Shown piece by piece: positions 1 through 8,812 of a stretch of DNA of 64,000 nt. Position 1 is the first letter of the stretch, and each line of letters opens with the position of its first letter. A model generated the notes under the pieces. It had not been told where the DNA came from. It made no database searches and was given only the letters and a program-made list of their open reading frames with translations. Origin of the DNA: Saussurea involucrata (lineage: Eukaryota; Streptophyta; Magnoliopsida; Asterales; Asteraceae); contig CM066326.1 in NCBI GenBank assembly GCA_033807775.1, positions 91,674,873 through 91,738,872 of the forward strand, read 5' to 3'. A program made the translations under genes and the position numbers.

Positions 1-990
1 CCATATTGGTGAAAACATGAAAGTTTTGAAGTAGGAAGTGGCTATAAGAAATAAGGGATGAATGTTTTTGTGTCAATTCATGTGGTTGACTTTATTTAGC
101 TTACCCTATTTTTGTATCATCCCACATTGGTGAGAAGATGCAAGTTTGAAGTATGAGATGAGTATAAAAAATGAGGGATGAATGTTTTTGTGTGGTTGAG
201 TTTCATCATCTCACATTGGTGAAAAGATAAAAGTTTTGAAATAGGAATGACTGTAAGAAAAAGAAGATGAATGCTTTTGTGTTAAATTCGTGTGGTCAAC
301 TCAATTTAGCTTACCTTATTTTTGCATCAATCCACATTGGTGAGAAGACGCAAGTTTTGAAGTATGAAGTGAGTATAAGAAAGGAGGGATGAATGTTTTT
401 GTGTTAGCTCCTACGATTGACTCAATTTAGCGTACCTTATTTTTGAAAAAAAAATCTATATTTATACAACAAATAAAGTTGACTCGTTTTATAATACCCA
501 ATCAATCAATATATCAATATCGACATCAATATATATAACCATGGTTGGATCAAAACTAACCTAATAGTAAAAATAATTAGGCAAAATTTAAAGAGAACCC
601 AAGGAGAAACCACTAAGAATGACTTGGCATTATGAGAGTTGAGTATTCCACAAACATTGAAATGTGGTTGAGTTTTAGTATCCAACATTGGTGAAAACAT
701 GAAAGTTTTGAAGTAGGAAGTGGCTATAAAAATGAGGGATGAATGTTTTTATGTCAATTTATGTGGTTGACTTAATTTAGCGTACCCTATTTTTGTATCA
801 TCCCACATTGGTGATGAAGATGCAAGTTTGAAGTATGAGATGAGTATAAAAAATGAGGGATGAATGTTTTTGTGTGGTTGAGTTTCATCATCCACATTGG
901 TGAAAAGATAAAAGTTTTGAAGTATGAATGGCTATAAGAAAAAGAGGATGTATGTTTTCGTGTTAATTCATGTGGTCAGCTCAATTTAGC
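1..990. repeat. Degenerate tandem-repeat field, left part
   Basis: About seven diverged copies of a unit of roughly 90-120 bp, each with a core close to CCACATTGGTGARAAGATG, then AAGTTTTGAAGTAKGAA and GGGATGAATGTTTTTGTG. Copies begin near 1, 120, 210, 330, 680, 805 and 893. A spacer at 530-660 (CATGGTTGGATCAAAACTAACC and following) recurs in the right-hand field at 9753-10660, so both fields belong to one array split by later insertions. No coding sequence is credible here; the small frame at 506-700 lies within repeat sequence. Confidence 0.75.
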
Positions 991-1706
991 TGTAATAACC
1001 GAGATTTTTAATTTGAAAGGTTAAGTTTCATGGAGAAATTCGCAAAGTCGAAGGTTTGGGGTCGGTTTTGGAAATTGAGAAAGAAGGTATAAAAACCCTT
1101 TTTATAGCACAAAGCCCTAGAAATCAGTCATGTGTGTGTGGCAGCTGGTAGCAGGGAAGAAGAAGATGGTTTCAATCGAGTTTGGGAAGAAGGAAGATGA
1201 GGACGGTTCCAATCGTTTTGGGATTCAAGCAAACAATCAGCACAAGGTAATTCCTACCCTATTCTCAGTAATCTTATGTTCTTAGCATCAGAGTATTTGG
1301 ACAGAAATTTAGAAAGTTGATAATCTGTTTGACTCATAAGAGTGCAGGTTACGGCTTATTAATCGTATTAAGAGATTTATGGAGTTAGAACAAACGATTG
1401 ATTGGTAAAAAGACCTAATAATTGGTGGTTAAGGATTATTAGTACTATTGAATATCGCATTGCCTAATGGCGATTGCGAGAGTTCGAAATGCCGAGTCCG
1501 TAAGTTAGATCCGGAATTTTTTAGAACCGGAGTCCTCCAAAGAGAGATCCGGAATTTGGTTGAGTCGAGAGGATCCGGAATCCCCAAGGTGGGATCCGGA
1601 ATTGAGATAGGCTAGATAGATCCGGAACCGATGCACTGATCCGGAACTCCAATTAGATCTGGAACTCCAATATGATCCGGAGTTTGGGCCCTTTGACTTT
1701 GGATCC
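991..1706 (+). mobile_element. Truncated Ty3/gypsy-type LTR
   Basis: Begins TGTAATAACCGAG, matching the start of the complete solo LTR at 28403. It carries a TATA box (TATAAAAA, 1088-1095), a leader with a donor-like AAG|GTAAT near 1246, and an array of ATCCGGAA motifs at 1508-1685. It stops at 1706 where a Cassandra LTR begins, and no matching right part lies beyond the Cassandra cluster. No TSD can be given. Confidence 0.65.
1088..1095 (+). promoter_or_regulatory. TATA box of gypsy LTR fragment
   Basis: TATAAAAA about 100 bp inside the LTR, followed by a CCCTAGAAATCA-like leader that also follows the TATA box of the related LTR at 28501. Conserved position in two copies supports a real LTR promoter. 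Confidence 0.55.
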
Positions 1707-1803
1707 TGTAACACCCCGCTTACCACGACACAATATTGTCCGCTTTGCCCCACTGGCTCACGGCTTTGTTCTTGGCGACCTGGCAAGGACTTCGCAAGGA
1801 CTT
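1707..1803 (-). mobile_element. Cassandra: Cassandra TRIM LTR, copy A, first piece
   Basis: Minus-strand Cassandra LTR starting TGTAACACCCCGCTTACC and running to ...CAAGGACTT, where the copia-type element is inserted. The rest resumes at 8634 after a duplicated GACTT. Cassandra is a terminal-repeat retrotransposon in miniature whose LTR carries a 5S rRNA-derived region; that region falls in the second piece. Confidence 0.9.
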
Positions 1804-1829
1804 TGTTGGGAACTGAAGATATGCTAAGT

Positions 1830-2120
1830 ATGGTTAGTACTGCTAAGTCTTCATTACTACTGCCAGTTCTTCGTTACTACTGCTGGACAAGGTTACTGCT
1901 GCTAGATGAAGTTAATGCTGCTAGAAGAAGTTAATACTGCTAGACGAAGTTAGTGCTGCTAGACCAATTTACTACTGCTAGACATGGTTAGTACTGCTGA
2001 GCTGAGTTACTACTGCTTGAAGACTGTGAAGGTTGTTAATGCTGCTGAGCCAAATCATCATTAATACTGCTGAAGGTTGTTAATGCTGCTGAGCCAAATC
2101 ATCATTAATACTGCTGAGTT
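1830..2120 (+). promoter_or_regulatory. U3 cluster of GTTAATACTGCT-like motifs
   Basis: Around 14 copies of a 12-bp motif (GTTAGTACTGCT, GTTACTACTGCT, GTTAATGCTGCT, ATTAATACTGCT and so on) spaced about 20-25 bp apart, ending about 115 bp upstream of the LTR TATA box. The placement resembles an enhancer array. The same motif is arrayed upstream of the internal TATA box at 4965. Regulatory function is inferred from position only. Confidence 0.6.
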
Positions 2121-2233
2121 GATAAGTTTGGTATGCGATACTTTTGGAGACAAAGAAGGAATTGATCAAGATATGTTTAACGAAGATTCAGAAGATCAAT
2201 TTACTTTTTATGGTTATCTTGTAATTACTTTTG

Positions 2234-2241
2234 TATAAATA
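2234..2241 (+). promoter_or_regulatory. TATA box of copia-type 5' LTR
   Basis: TATAAATA at position 431 of the LTR; the same box lies at 8315-8322 in the 3' LTR. It separates the U3 motif cluster from the presumed R-U5 part. Confidence 0.65.
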
Positions 2242-2549
2242 GTATTGATAGATAGCTATTAGAATATACAAAAACAGAAGATAGATAGTATACAGAATTC
2301 GATATTCAAGAGTGAATTAACCTCAAGATCATAGATCCTATTTCTAGAGAAGTAGAAATCGTCTTGTTGAGCCTGTTCAACAAGATTGAGGTTTGGTGTA
2401 AAACTTGTGAGTAATAACTGTTTGATATATATACAGTTTATTGAAGTTCTATTGATTGTTCTTTAATTGATTTAGAGTTCTATTCCGCAAGATTCTCTAA
2501 ATTCTGTTTCTAAGAAGTTTAATTCTTGTTAAGAATCGATCCTGACAAG

Positions 2550-2561
2550 TGGTATCAGAGC
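2550..2561 (+). promoter_or_regulatory. Primer-binding site (initiator Met tRNA)
   Basis: TGGTATCAGAGC two bases after the 5' LTR, the standard plant initiator-methionine tRNA primer site for minus-strand DNA synthesis. Confidence 0.9.
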
Positions 2562-2579
2562 ATTGGTATCTTAGAAGCT

Positions 2580-4322
2580 ATGGACAATTCAATGGATACT
2601 CACAGTACTCCTGTTTCAAAAGTTCCCATGCTCAAATCCAATAAATTGAACATGTGGAAACTGAGAATCAAGCAGTACATTCTTCTTACTAATTATGCAA
2701 TATGGGACATCATAGAAAATGGCCCATGTAATGAAGGAAAGATTGGAGAAGATGGTGAAGGCTTTGACCAATCCAAGGTTGAGTGTTATGGAGGATCACA
2801 TCAACAGGCTCCAAATGGAAATCAAAACAGAAGCTCCTCTCAAGCCCATGTTTCTCAACAAGGAATGGGATTTGATTGGAGTGATCAAGCTGAGGAAGCC
2901 TGTCAGAATCAAGCTCTTATGGCAGAAGTATCTGATATCCCCACTGAGGTACAATCTAAACTCTGTTCTCAAGCTTGCATTGATGCTGTTAAAAGATATA
3001 GGGATCACAATCAGAGTATGTGTGATGACCTTAAAAGGCTAGAGAAAGATGTGAAAGATTATGTTAGGATTGTAGAAAGGTTTGAGGAACAGATTAGAGC
3101 TTTTCAAGCTAATGAACTTCAACACCACTATGATACTAACTATTGGAAGTGGGAAAAGAATGAGTATGAGATTAAGCTGAAAGTGTCTGGGGAGGAGAAT
3201 GAGAAGTTAAAAGAAGAGCTTAAAAAGGTTAAACTTGATGTTGAAAAGTTTACCTGTGCTTCTAAAACCATGGACACCATCATTAAAGCACAAATCCATG
3301 ACAAGATGAAAGTAGGGATAGGATACAATACCACACCTCCACCCTACAATAACAACTACATACCTCCTAAGTCTGATTTGTTAGAGACCAAGGATAGAAA
3401 GGAACCTGAATTAAAGATTGATATAGATCCTTGTGAAAAAGAAATAGTTGTTGAGGATGAGACTGACAAAGTAGACTCTGATGAGGAATGTGAGAGTCCA
3501 TGTGTCAAGAACACTGAGATCAAAAGGAATGAAGAGAAAAAGGGAGTCCATTACAAACAGACCACAGTTGTGGCTCCCAATACCTGTAAACATTGTTCCT
3601 GTAAGAAATCTCAAGAGCTCAAGCCCCAAAAACATGATAATCAGAGGGGAAATCAAAGGAACTGGAATAACCAGTGGGCTATGAGACAAGGAGTTGACCT
3701 GAACAGAATCAACAGGCCAAAACCTTGCTTCATCTGTGGTAAGCTAAATCACTTAGCCAAACACTGTTATTTCAATCCAGTTAACCAAAGGTTTAATGCT
3801 CAAAGATATTTTCAAAAACCTGCTGGTTACAGAAAGAGTGGGGGATATAAAAAGTCTGTGAGGAAAGTTGTGGAAAAGAAACAAGTTAAAACCATAAACC
3901 ATATGAAAAAGGCAGAAACAGAAAGTGTTAGAGTATGGATGCCTAAAGGTACCAATGATAATACTGCCAACTCAGTTAGTACTGCTAACAATGTTAGTAC
4001 TGCAGGAAGCAATAATGTCACTAGCAGTGTTAGTACTGCTAACACAGTTAGTACTTCTTCTACAATTAATACTGCTTCTAGTGTTAGTACTGCTAAGTTA
4101 GTTAATACTGCTGAGAAGGCGAGTACTTCTAGAAGCAATGTTAGTGCTGCCAAAGTTAGCACTTCTACATCAGTTAGTACTGCTTCTAGACCTATCATCA
4201 AAACAAAGTACTCAAGCACTGATGTTCCTCACTTTGACAAGCTCATCAAAACAGAATGTAAGTATTTTGATGATCAAGGGAGACCCAAGACCACTATGGC
4301 TTGGGTCCCCAACAAAAACTAA
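2580..4322 (+). CDS. gag: Gag-like protein of copia-type element, capsid core missing
   Basis: 580 residues from the first ATG after the primer site (2580); the longer open frame upstream has no ATG and runs into the LTR. Residues ~10-50 resemble the N-terminus of plant copia Gag (LKSNKLNMWKLRIKQYI). The usual UBN2-type capsid core of some 200 residues does not follow; the protein passes directly into the post-capsid region with GFDWSDQAEE, a helical coiled-coil stretch (about residues 150-250, rich in E/K/L), an acidic region and a CCHC zinc knuckle CFICGKLNHLAKHC near residue 385. A Ser/Thr/Ala/Val tract (about 460-540) is encoded by in-frame copies of GTTAGTACTGCT. The knuckle suggests RNA binding; particle formation without a capsid core is doubtful. 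The frame is open throughout, so either the truncated protein is useful or the element is too young to have decayed. Confidence 0.8.
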   Translation: MDNSMDTHSTPVSKVPMLKSNKLNMWKLRIKQYILLTNYAIWDIIENGPCNEGKIGEDGEGFDQSKVECYGGSHQQAPNGNQNRSSSQAHVSQQGMGFDWSDQAEEACQNQALMAEVSDIPTEVQSKLCSQACIDAVKRYRDHNQSMCDDLKRLEKDVKDYVRIVERFEEQIRAFQANELQHHYDTNYWKWEKNEYEIKLKVSGEENEKLKEELKKVKLDVEKFTCASKTMDTIIKAQIHDKMKVGIGYNTTPPPYNNNYIPPKSDLLETKDRKEPELKIDIDPCEKEIVVEDETDKVDSDEECESPCVKNTEIKRNEEKKGVHYKQTTVVAPNTCKHCSCKKSQELKPQKHDNQRGNQRNWNNQWAMRQGVDLNRINRPKPCFICGKLNHLAKHCYFNPVNQRFNAQRYFQKPAGYRKSGGYKKSVRKVVEKKQVKTINHMKKAETESVRVWMPKGTNDNTANSVSTANNVSTAGSNNVTSSVSTANTVSTSSTINTASSVSTAKLVNTAEKASTSRSNVSAAKVSTSTSVSTASRPIIKTKYSSTDVPHFDKLIKTECKYFDDQGRPKTTMAWVPNKN

Positions 4323-4334
4323 TTGATTTATCAG

Positions 4335-4441
4335 ATGTGCAGGGCAGCCAACAGCTTAAGGGAAGAAGCATTTGGCATGTTGACAGTGGTTGCTCTAGGC
4401 ACATGACAGGTAACATGGCTTGCCTTCAATATTCCAAATGA
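4335..4441 (+). pseudogene. Copia protease remnant
   Basis: Just after the gag stop, in another frame, translation gives WHVDSGCSRHMTG, the plant copia aspartic-protease motif (catalytic D in DSG). The frame stops at 4439-4441 and downstream sequence to about 4500 shows only weak traces. Nothing of integrase, reverse transcriptase or RNase H follows. This fixes the family and shows that several kilobases of pol are absent. Confidence 0.8.
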
Positions 4442-4576
4442 ATTGATGGAGGACATGTTACTCTTGAAAATAATCCTGCAGAAGGTAAAAGAAGTGGTAA
4501 AAGTGATGTGTAAGATGACATTTGAGGTTTTGACAAGTGATGCACAGTGCAGAGTTTCTACTGCCTGTGTTCTAGT
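4442..4576 (+). other. Non-coding stretch after protease remnant
   Basis: About 135 bp with stops in all frames; possible decayed protease at the left, then the start of the motif array. Nothing else is visible. Confidence 0.5.
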
Positions 4577-4948
4577 AGTTAATACTGCTAGTGCAGTTAA
4601 TACTGCTAGTTAATACTGCTAGGTAGTTAATACTGCTAGGTAGTTAATACTGCTAGGTAGTTAATACTGCTAAGTAGTTAATACTGCTCTGTAGTTAATA
4701 CTGCTCAGTAGTTAATACTGCTAGTGCAGTTAATACTGCTAGTACAGTTAATACTGCTAGGTAGTTAATACTGCTAGGTAGTTAATACTGCTAAGTAGTT
4801 AATACTGCTCTGTAGTTAATACTGCTCAGTAGTTAATACTGCTTGGTAGTTAATACTGCTCAGTAGTTAATACTGCTAGTGCAGTTAATACTGCTAGTAC
4901 AGTTAATACTGCTCGGTAGTTAATACTGCGAGGTAGTTAATACTGCTT
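4577..4948 (+). repeat. 22-copy tandem array of GTTAATACTGC
   Basis: I count 22 copies of GTTAATACTGC on a period of 14-18 bp (typical unit GTAGTTAATACTGCTAG), with short spacer variants (GTGCA, GTACA, CTGTA, CAGTA). Spacer variants recur in the same order in two blocks (about 4590-4740 and 4740-4900), which points to duplication of a larger block. The array ends 17 bp before a TATA box. Confidence 0.95.
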
Positions 4949-4964
4949 CTGATAATCTAGGGCA

Positions 4965-4972
4965 TATAAATA
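4965..4972 (+). promoter_or_regulatory. Candidate internal promoter (TATA box) for the additional frame
   Basis: GGCATATAAATACCCC contains the same TATAAATA octamer as the LTR. It follows the motif array directly and precedes a pyrimidine-rich leader (CTTCTTCTCTCTCGTTCTAACC, about 5012-5040) and the ATG at 5087, a typical plant core-promoter layout with a leader of roughly 90 bp. The role is inferred. Confidence 0.55.
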
Positions 4973-5086
4973 CCCCTGTTTGCCCGCCCATGTTCATAAC
5001 GACTCTTCGCATTTACTTCTTCTCTCTCGTTCTAACCTAGCCTCCCCAGAATCTCTGTGCTTTTCTTTCAAGAATCCTTATGCATC

Positions 5087-7822
5087 ATGGAGTTTGTGGA
5101 TGAGCACAATGAAATAGCCATGCTTCAGAAGCCGAAACAAGCTGCGGGATTCCACGATATAGTCGATTTTCTAAAATCCTCGCACATCTCCTATTCACTC
5201 ACGGTGAGCCCAACGATCTATATCGAACATCAGAAACAATTTTGGGAGAATGCCACTGTTAGTGTTGAAGAAGGGCAGAAAACCATTCGAACAAGGGTTT
5301 GTGATAAACCCTTGAAAGTCACTGAAGAGGTTATTCGCATCTCCCTTCAGTTGAATGATGCTTCAGGTATATCTTCTATTCCTTCTGAAGACCTCTTTTC
5401 TACTTTACAAAGAATGGGGTATGAAGGTCCCATTGGTGTTTTTAAATTCTACAAGTCAAAATTTTTTAACCAATGGAGATTTCTTGTTCATACCCTGATG
5501 CACTGTATTTCCAAGAAAACTACTGGATGGAGTGAGTTCAGCAGTCCCATTGCATATGCCTTGGTCTGCTTATCCACTGCCAGAAAGTACAATTTTTCAG
5601 CAATGATCTTTAATGATCTTGTATCAAACTTGGAATCCAAAAAGAGCTTTTTCATGTATCCAAGGTTTGTGCAAGAAGTTCTTAACAAGGAATTGAAGGA
5701 CTTACCTCAGTTTACTGAGGTATATGTACCCAAATCCTCTAAAGGGAAGGTTTTTTCAAATATGAAAAGACTTCCTAGGGACTCGGAAGGAGTTGACACA
5801 CCATTGTTCTCTACAATGATGGTTGTGTCCCACCCCTCTGAAGGTATGGCATCAGGATCAAGGCCCTCATTAGATCAACCCACTGATGACCAATCCCAAC
5901 CTTCCATCTCAAAAGACATCCCTCAGTCCATTCTTGAACAACCCACTCCCACAATCACCAAAAGGTTTCAAAGAAGAAAGGTGCACAAGGCTCCTTCCCT
6001 TGATGTACCTACTCAAAGCCCTAAGCCTTTAAGCCCTCAGTTGGAGCATTCTCCAATTGAGAATATCAACAGGGAAACCACAGGGGTATCTCCCAACCCC
6101 AAGAAGGTGGTCTCTAAGGAGAAGGATGACCATATGGGTGCTAAGGCTGCCACTACTTCTGCTAGCACAGAGAAGGACAGTGGTAACATAGATAAGACCT
6201 TCCCCATGGCAACTCTAAATGAGAAATCATTAGGAGGACCCAGGTGCCAAGAAACCAAGGGGGCAGGTAGTGCTTCTGCTAGGCAGAAGGCTTCTGCTGA
6301 AACTTCCAAGGATCCTTTAAAGAAGGTAAACACTTCTAAACAAGGTGAGGATAGATATAACTATGAGGAATTGATGGAAACCATAGGGAATATCAACTTG
6401 GATGTAATGGCACAAAAGACAGAGATAGAGCAACTTAAGACTGTGGTCACCTACCAACAGTCTCAAATTGAGAAGCTCAAAAAGCTGGTCACCAGGTTGC
6501 TGAACAGAAAGAAAAAGGCAAGATTTGTGCTAAGAAGAAGAACTTCAACTGATGATGCTCCCAAAAAGGGGGAGTCAGAGTCAGAAGCAGAACTGAAACT
6601 GAAGGGTCAACAAATTGAGGGGGAGACTGTTCACATAGAGACTGAGATGGAAATGGAGTATGCACAGGTTAAGGGGGAGTCCAGTGAGACAGAAAAGGGG
6701 GAAGAGTGTGTTAAAGCAGCAGAAACCACAGCAGCAGAAACCACAGCAGCAGAAACTGTTAATGCTGCTGAGTTTGAACAAGCAGCAGAAACAGTTAATG
6801 CTGCTGAAGGCCAAACAGTCAAAGCAGCAGAAACTGAGCAGGAAGCAGTAACTACAACTCAAGCTGAAATAGATGAAGAAATTTACTGGATTGTAAAGAA
6901 CAGTATTGAAGCAGCATCACTACATGTACTAAGAGAAGCAGTAACAGCCATAGCAGCAGAAATGGTTATTGCTGCTGAAAAACTTAAAGCAGCTGAACCA
7001 ACTCCTGAAGCCGTCAAAACTCTTAAAAGAACCAAGATGATGTCAAAGAAAAGACCAAGAACCCAGCCCTTAACTTCAAAGAAGAAAATTGAAAAGAAGC
7101 CAAGGGTGAAGTCATCTGCAGAAGAGGCCCAGGAGGAAAAAGTGAAAGAAAAATCTGATGGAAAAGTTGCTGAAGAAGAAGTGGCAACTCCATCAGGGCA
7201 ATCAGGCAATGTGCAATCACAAACGGATGCCCAATGTGATTTGTACATTACTAGTGTTGACTCTAACCCAATTCCACTTCAGGCTGAACCAATATCATCT
7301 AAGGCTCCTGAAATCATCTTTTGGGACACTTTGAAAGATGGTAGAAAGGAGTTCATTAGGATAAAAAGAGCAGATGGTAAATTTGAAGTCTTTTCTACTT
7401 GGGGAAAAATTGTCAGAACCTGCTCAAGATCAGACTTAGAAGAGATGTTCAAAGTTGGGATGAAGATGTATGAAAACATGCTGACTGAGCAAGGGATGTC
7501 AATTTCTAAAATGGTACTTGAATTCTTGTGCCAAATGTTCAAACCTGAAGCAGTTCAGCATAGGTTAAACACACAGTTTCAAGCCATTACCAACTGGATG
7601 CTCTATGAAAACTGTGGAGTATATGTCATCTCCCTTGACTCTGCAACTCAAGAATACTATCTGGTAGATGAAATATACAATCACAGCATGAAGAGGATGC
7701 AAGGAATGTTACACACTAAGCTGACCTGCAACAAGGATTCATCAATGGGTAGATTCTTGGTAAAGAGGATTCTAAATCAAAGTCTAGGTCTAAGTCCTAA
7801 TCTGTGTGTACATGATGACTAA
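5087..7822 (+). CDS. Additional ORF of copia-type element, unknown function, intact
   Basis: 911 residues from ATG 5087 (MEFVDEHNE); the longer open frame to 5057 lacks an ATG. Residues 1 to ~210 form a folded-looking domain (FHDIVDFLKSS, PTIYIEHQKQFWE, MYPRFVQEVL) that I recognise as common in Asteraceae repeat annotations under unreliable host-protein names. Then come a Pro/Ser-rich linker (~230-420), a coiled coil (~424-485, EIEQLK...QIEKLKKLV), an acidic region, an Ala/Glu tract with AAET and VNAAE repeats (~543-605), a Lys/Arg-rich stretch (~643-678, nuclear-signal-like) and a C-terminal domain (~743-905, FWDTLKDGRKEFIRIKRADGK). I see no signal peptide or transmembrane helix, so it is unlike a classical envelope protein. 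It sits where SIRE-type elements have a downstream extra frame. Function is unknown; retention in a recently moved element lacking pol suggests it may matter. Confidence 0.8.
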   Translation: MEFVDEHNEIAMLQKPKQAAGFHDIVDFLKSSHISYSLTVSPTIYIEHQKQFWENATVSVEEGQKTIRTRVCDKPLKVTEEVIRISLQLNDASGISSIPSEDLFSTLQRMGYEGPIGVFKFYKSKFFNQWRFLVHTLMHCISKKTTGWSEFSSPIAYALVCLSTARKYNFSAMIFNDLVSNLESKKSFFMYPRFVQEVLNKELKDLPQFTEVYVPKSSKGKVFSNMKRLPRDSEGVDTPLFSTMMVVSHPSEGMASGSRPSLDQPTDDQSQPSISKDIPQSILEQPTPTITKRFQRRKVHKAPSLDVPTQSPKPLSPQLEHSPIENINRETTGVSPNPKKVVSKEKDDHMGAKAATTSASTEKDSGNIDKTFPMATLNEKSLGGPRCQETKGAGSASARQKASAETSKDPLKKVNTSKQGEDRYNYEELMETIGNINLDVMAQKTEIEQLKTVVTYQQSQIEKLKKLVTRLLNRKKKARFVLRRRTSTDDAPKKGESESEAELKLKGQQIEGETVHIETEMEMEYAQVKGESSETEKGEECVKAAETTAAETTAAETVNAAEFEQAAETVNAAEGQTVKAAETEQEAVTTTQAEIDEEIYWIVKNSIEAASLHVLREAVTAIAAEMVIAAEKLKAAEPTPEAVKTLKRTKMMSKKRPRTQPLTSKKKIEKKPRVKSSAEEAQEEKVKEKSDGKVAEEEVATPSGQSGNVQSQTDAQCDLYITSVDSNPIPLQAEPISSKAPEIIFWDTLKDGRKEFIRIKRADGKFEVFSTWGKIVRTCSRSDLEEMFKVGMKMYENMLTEQGMSISKMVLEFLCQMFKPEAVQHRLNTQFQAITNWMLYENCGVYVISLDSATQEYYLVDEIYNHSMKRMQGMLHTKLTCNKDSSMGRFLVKRILNQSLGLSPNLCVHDD

Positions 7823-7874
7823 GTTTTGGAAGCATCATCTGAAGAACTTGACTTCTTTTCCTAAAAGTCAAGTT

Positions 7875-7883
7875 AGGGGGAGA
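7875..7883 (+). promoter_or_regulatory. Polypurine tract of copia-type element
   Basis: AGGGGGAGA immediately upstream of the 3' LTR, the expected plus-strand primer site. Confidence 0.85.
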
Positions 7884-7884
7884 T

Positions 7885-8628
7885 TGTTGGGAACTGAAGA
7901 TATGCTAAGTATGGTTAGTACTGCTAAGTCTTCATTACTACTGCCAGTTCTTCGTTACTACTGCTGGACAAGGTTACTGCTGCTAGATGAAGTTAATGCT
8001 GCTAGAAGAAGTTAATACTGCTAGACGAAGTTAGTGCTGCTAGACCAATTTACTACTGCTAGACATGGTTAGTACTGCTGAGCTGAGTTACTACTGCTTG
8101 AAGACTGTGAAGGTTGTTAATGCTGCTGAGCCAAATCATCATTAATACTGCTGAAGGTTGTTAATGCTGCTGAGCCAAATCATCATTAATACTGCTGAGT
8201 TGATAAGTTTGGTATGCGATACTTTTGGAGACAAAGAAGGAATTGATCAAGATATGTTTAACGAAGATTCAGAAGATCAATTTACTTTTTATGGTTATCT
8301 TGTAATTACTTTTGTATAAATAGTATTGATAGATAGCTATTAGAATATACAAAAACAGAAGATAGATAGTATACAGAATTCGATATTCAAGAGTGAATTA
8401 ACCTCAAGATCATAGATCCTATTTCTAGAGAAGTAGAAATCGTCTTGTTGAGCCTGTTCAACAAGATTGAGGTTTGGTGTAAAACTTGTGAGTAATAACT
8501 GTTTGATATATATACAGTTTATTGAAGTTCTATTGATTGTTCTTTAATTGATTTAGAGTTCTATTCCGCAAGATTCTCTAAATTCTGTTTCTAAGAAGTT
8601 TAATTCTTGTTAAGAATCGATCCTGACA
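7885..8628 (+). repeat. 3' LTR of copia-type element
   Basis: 744 bp, the same length and, by eye, the same sequence as 1804-2547. Followed by TSD GACTT at 8629-8633. Confidence 0.95.
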
Positions 8629-8633
8629 GACTT

Positions 8634-8812
8634 CCCAGGAGGTCACCCATCCTGGTACTACTCCCACCCAAGCACGCTTAACCACAGAGTTCCCAAGGAA
8701 CCTGCATGCTTGTGGCCCCAAAACGCGTTGTGTCTGGTAAGGCCAAGGTTTACTAATATACCCAGCATCTCTCCTGTCCACGGCCGATGTGGGATATGCC
8801 TAAGGTGTTACA
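8634..8812 (-). mobile_element. Cassandra: Cassandra TRIM LTR, copy A, second piece
   Basis: Continues copy A after the copia insertion: CCCAGGAGGTCACCCATCC through ...CCTAAGGTGTTACA. It holds the 5S rRNA-like pol III promoter region in reverse (internal boxes around 8640-8690). With 1707-1803 it makes one LTR of about 276 bp. Confidence 0.9.

Larger units (their letters stand above)
1804..2547 (+). repeat. 5' LTR of copia-type element
   Basis: 744 bp, TGTTGGGAAC...GATCCTGACA, identical by eye to 7885-8628. The first ~310 bp (U3) hold about 14 variants of GTTARTRCTGCT. A TATA box lies at 2234-2241. The 3' end abuts the primer-binding site after a 2-bp spacer. Confidence 0.95.
1804..8628 (+). 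mobile_element. Non-autonomous Ty1/copia-type LTR retrotransposon, very young
   Basis: A complete insertion of 6825 bp flanked by the 5-bp TSD GACTT (1799-1803 and 8629-8633), inside a Cassandra LTR. Order: 744-bp LTR, initiator-Met tRNA primer site, gag-like frame, protease remnant, 22-copy motif array, internal TATA box, 911-codon additional frame, polypurine tract, 744-bp LTR. I compared the two LTRs line by line and saw no difference. Integrase, reverse transcriptase and RNase H are absent, so it must be mobilised in trans. Family assignment as copia rests on the gag N-terminus, the CCHC knuckle and the protease motif; a SIRE/Maximus-like lineage is suggested by the extra frame downstream but is an inference. 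Confidence 0.93.

Noticed and set aside
2550..2561. tRNA gene at primer sites (also 9399, 15366, 56301)
   Set aside because: Only the 12-13 bases complementary to the tRNA 3' end are present, with no cloverleaf.
3827..4219. Minus-strand 130-residue hydrophobic frame opposite gag
   Set aside because: Antisense shadow of the GTTAGTACTGCT repeats in gag.
4577..4948. CRISPR-like array of short direct repeats
   Set aside because: Repeat period is 14-18 bp with hardly any spacer, in a plant retrotransposon; this is a minisatellite, not repeat-spacer structure.
6581..7248. Minus-strand Cys/Ala-rich frames opposite the additional ORF
   Set aside because: Antisense shadows of the Ala/Glu-rich repeat tract.
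5087..7822. Envelope protein for the additional ORF
   Set aside because: No signal peptide or transmembrane segment visible; position alone is not evidence of an envelope role.
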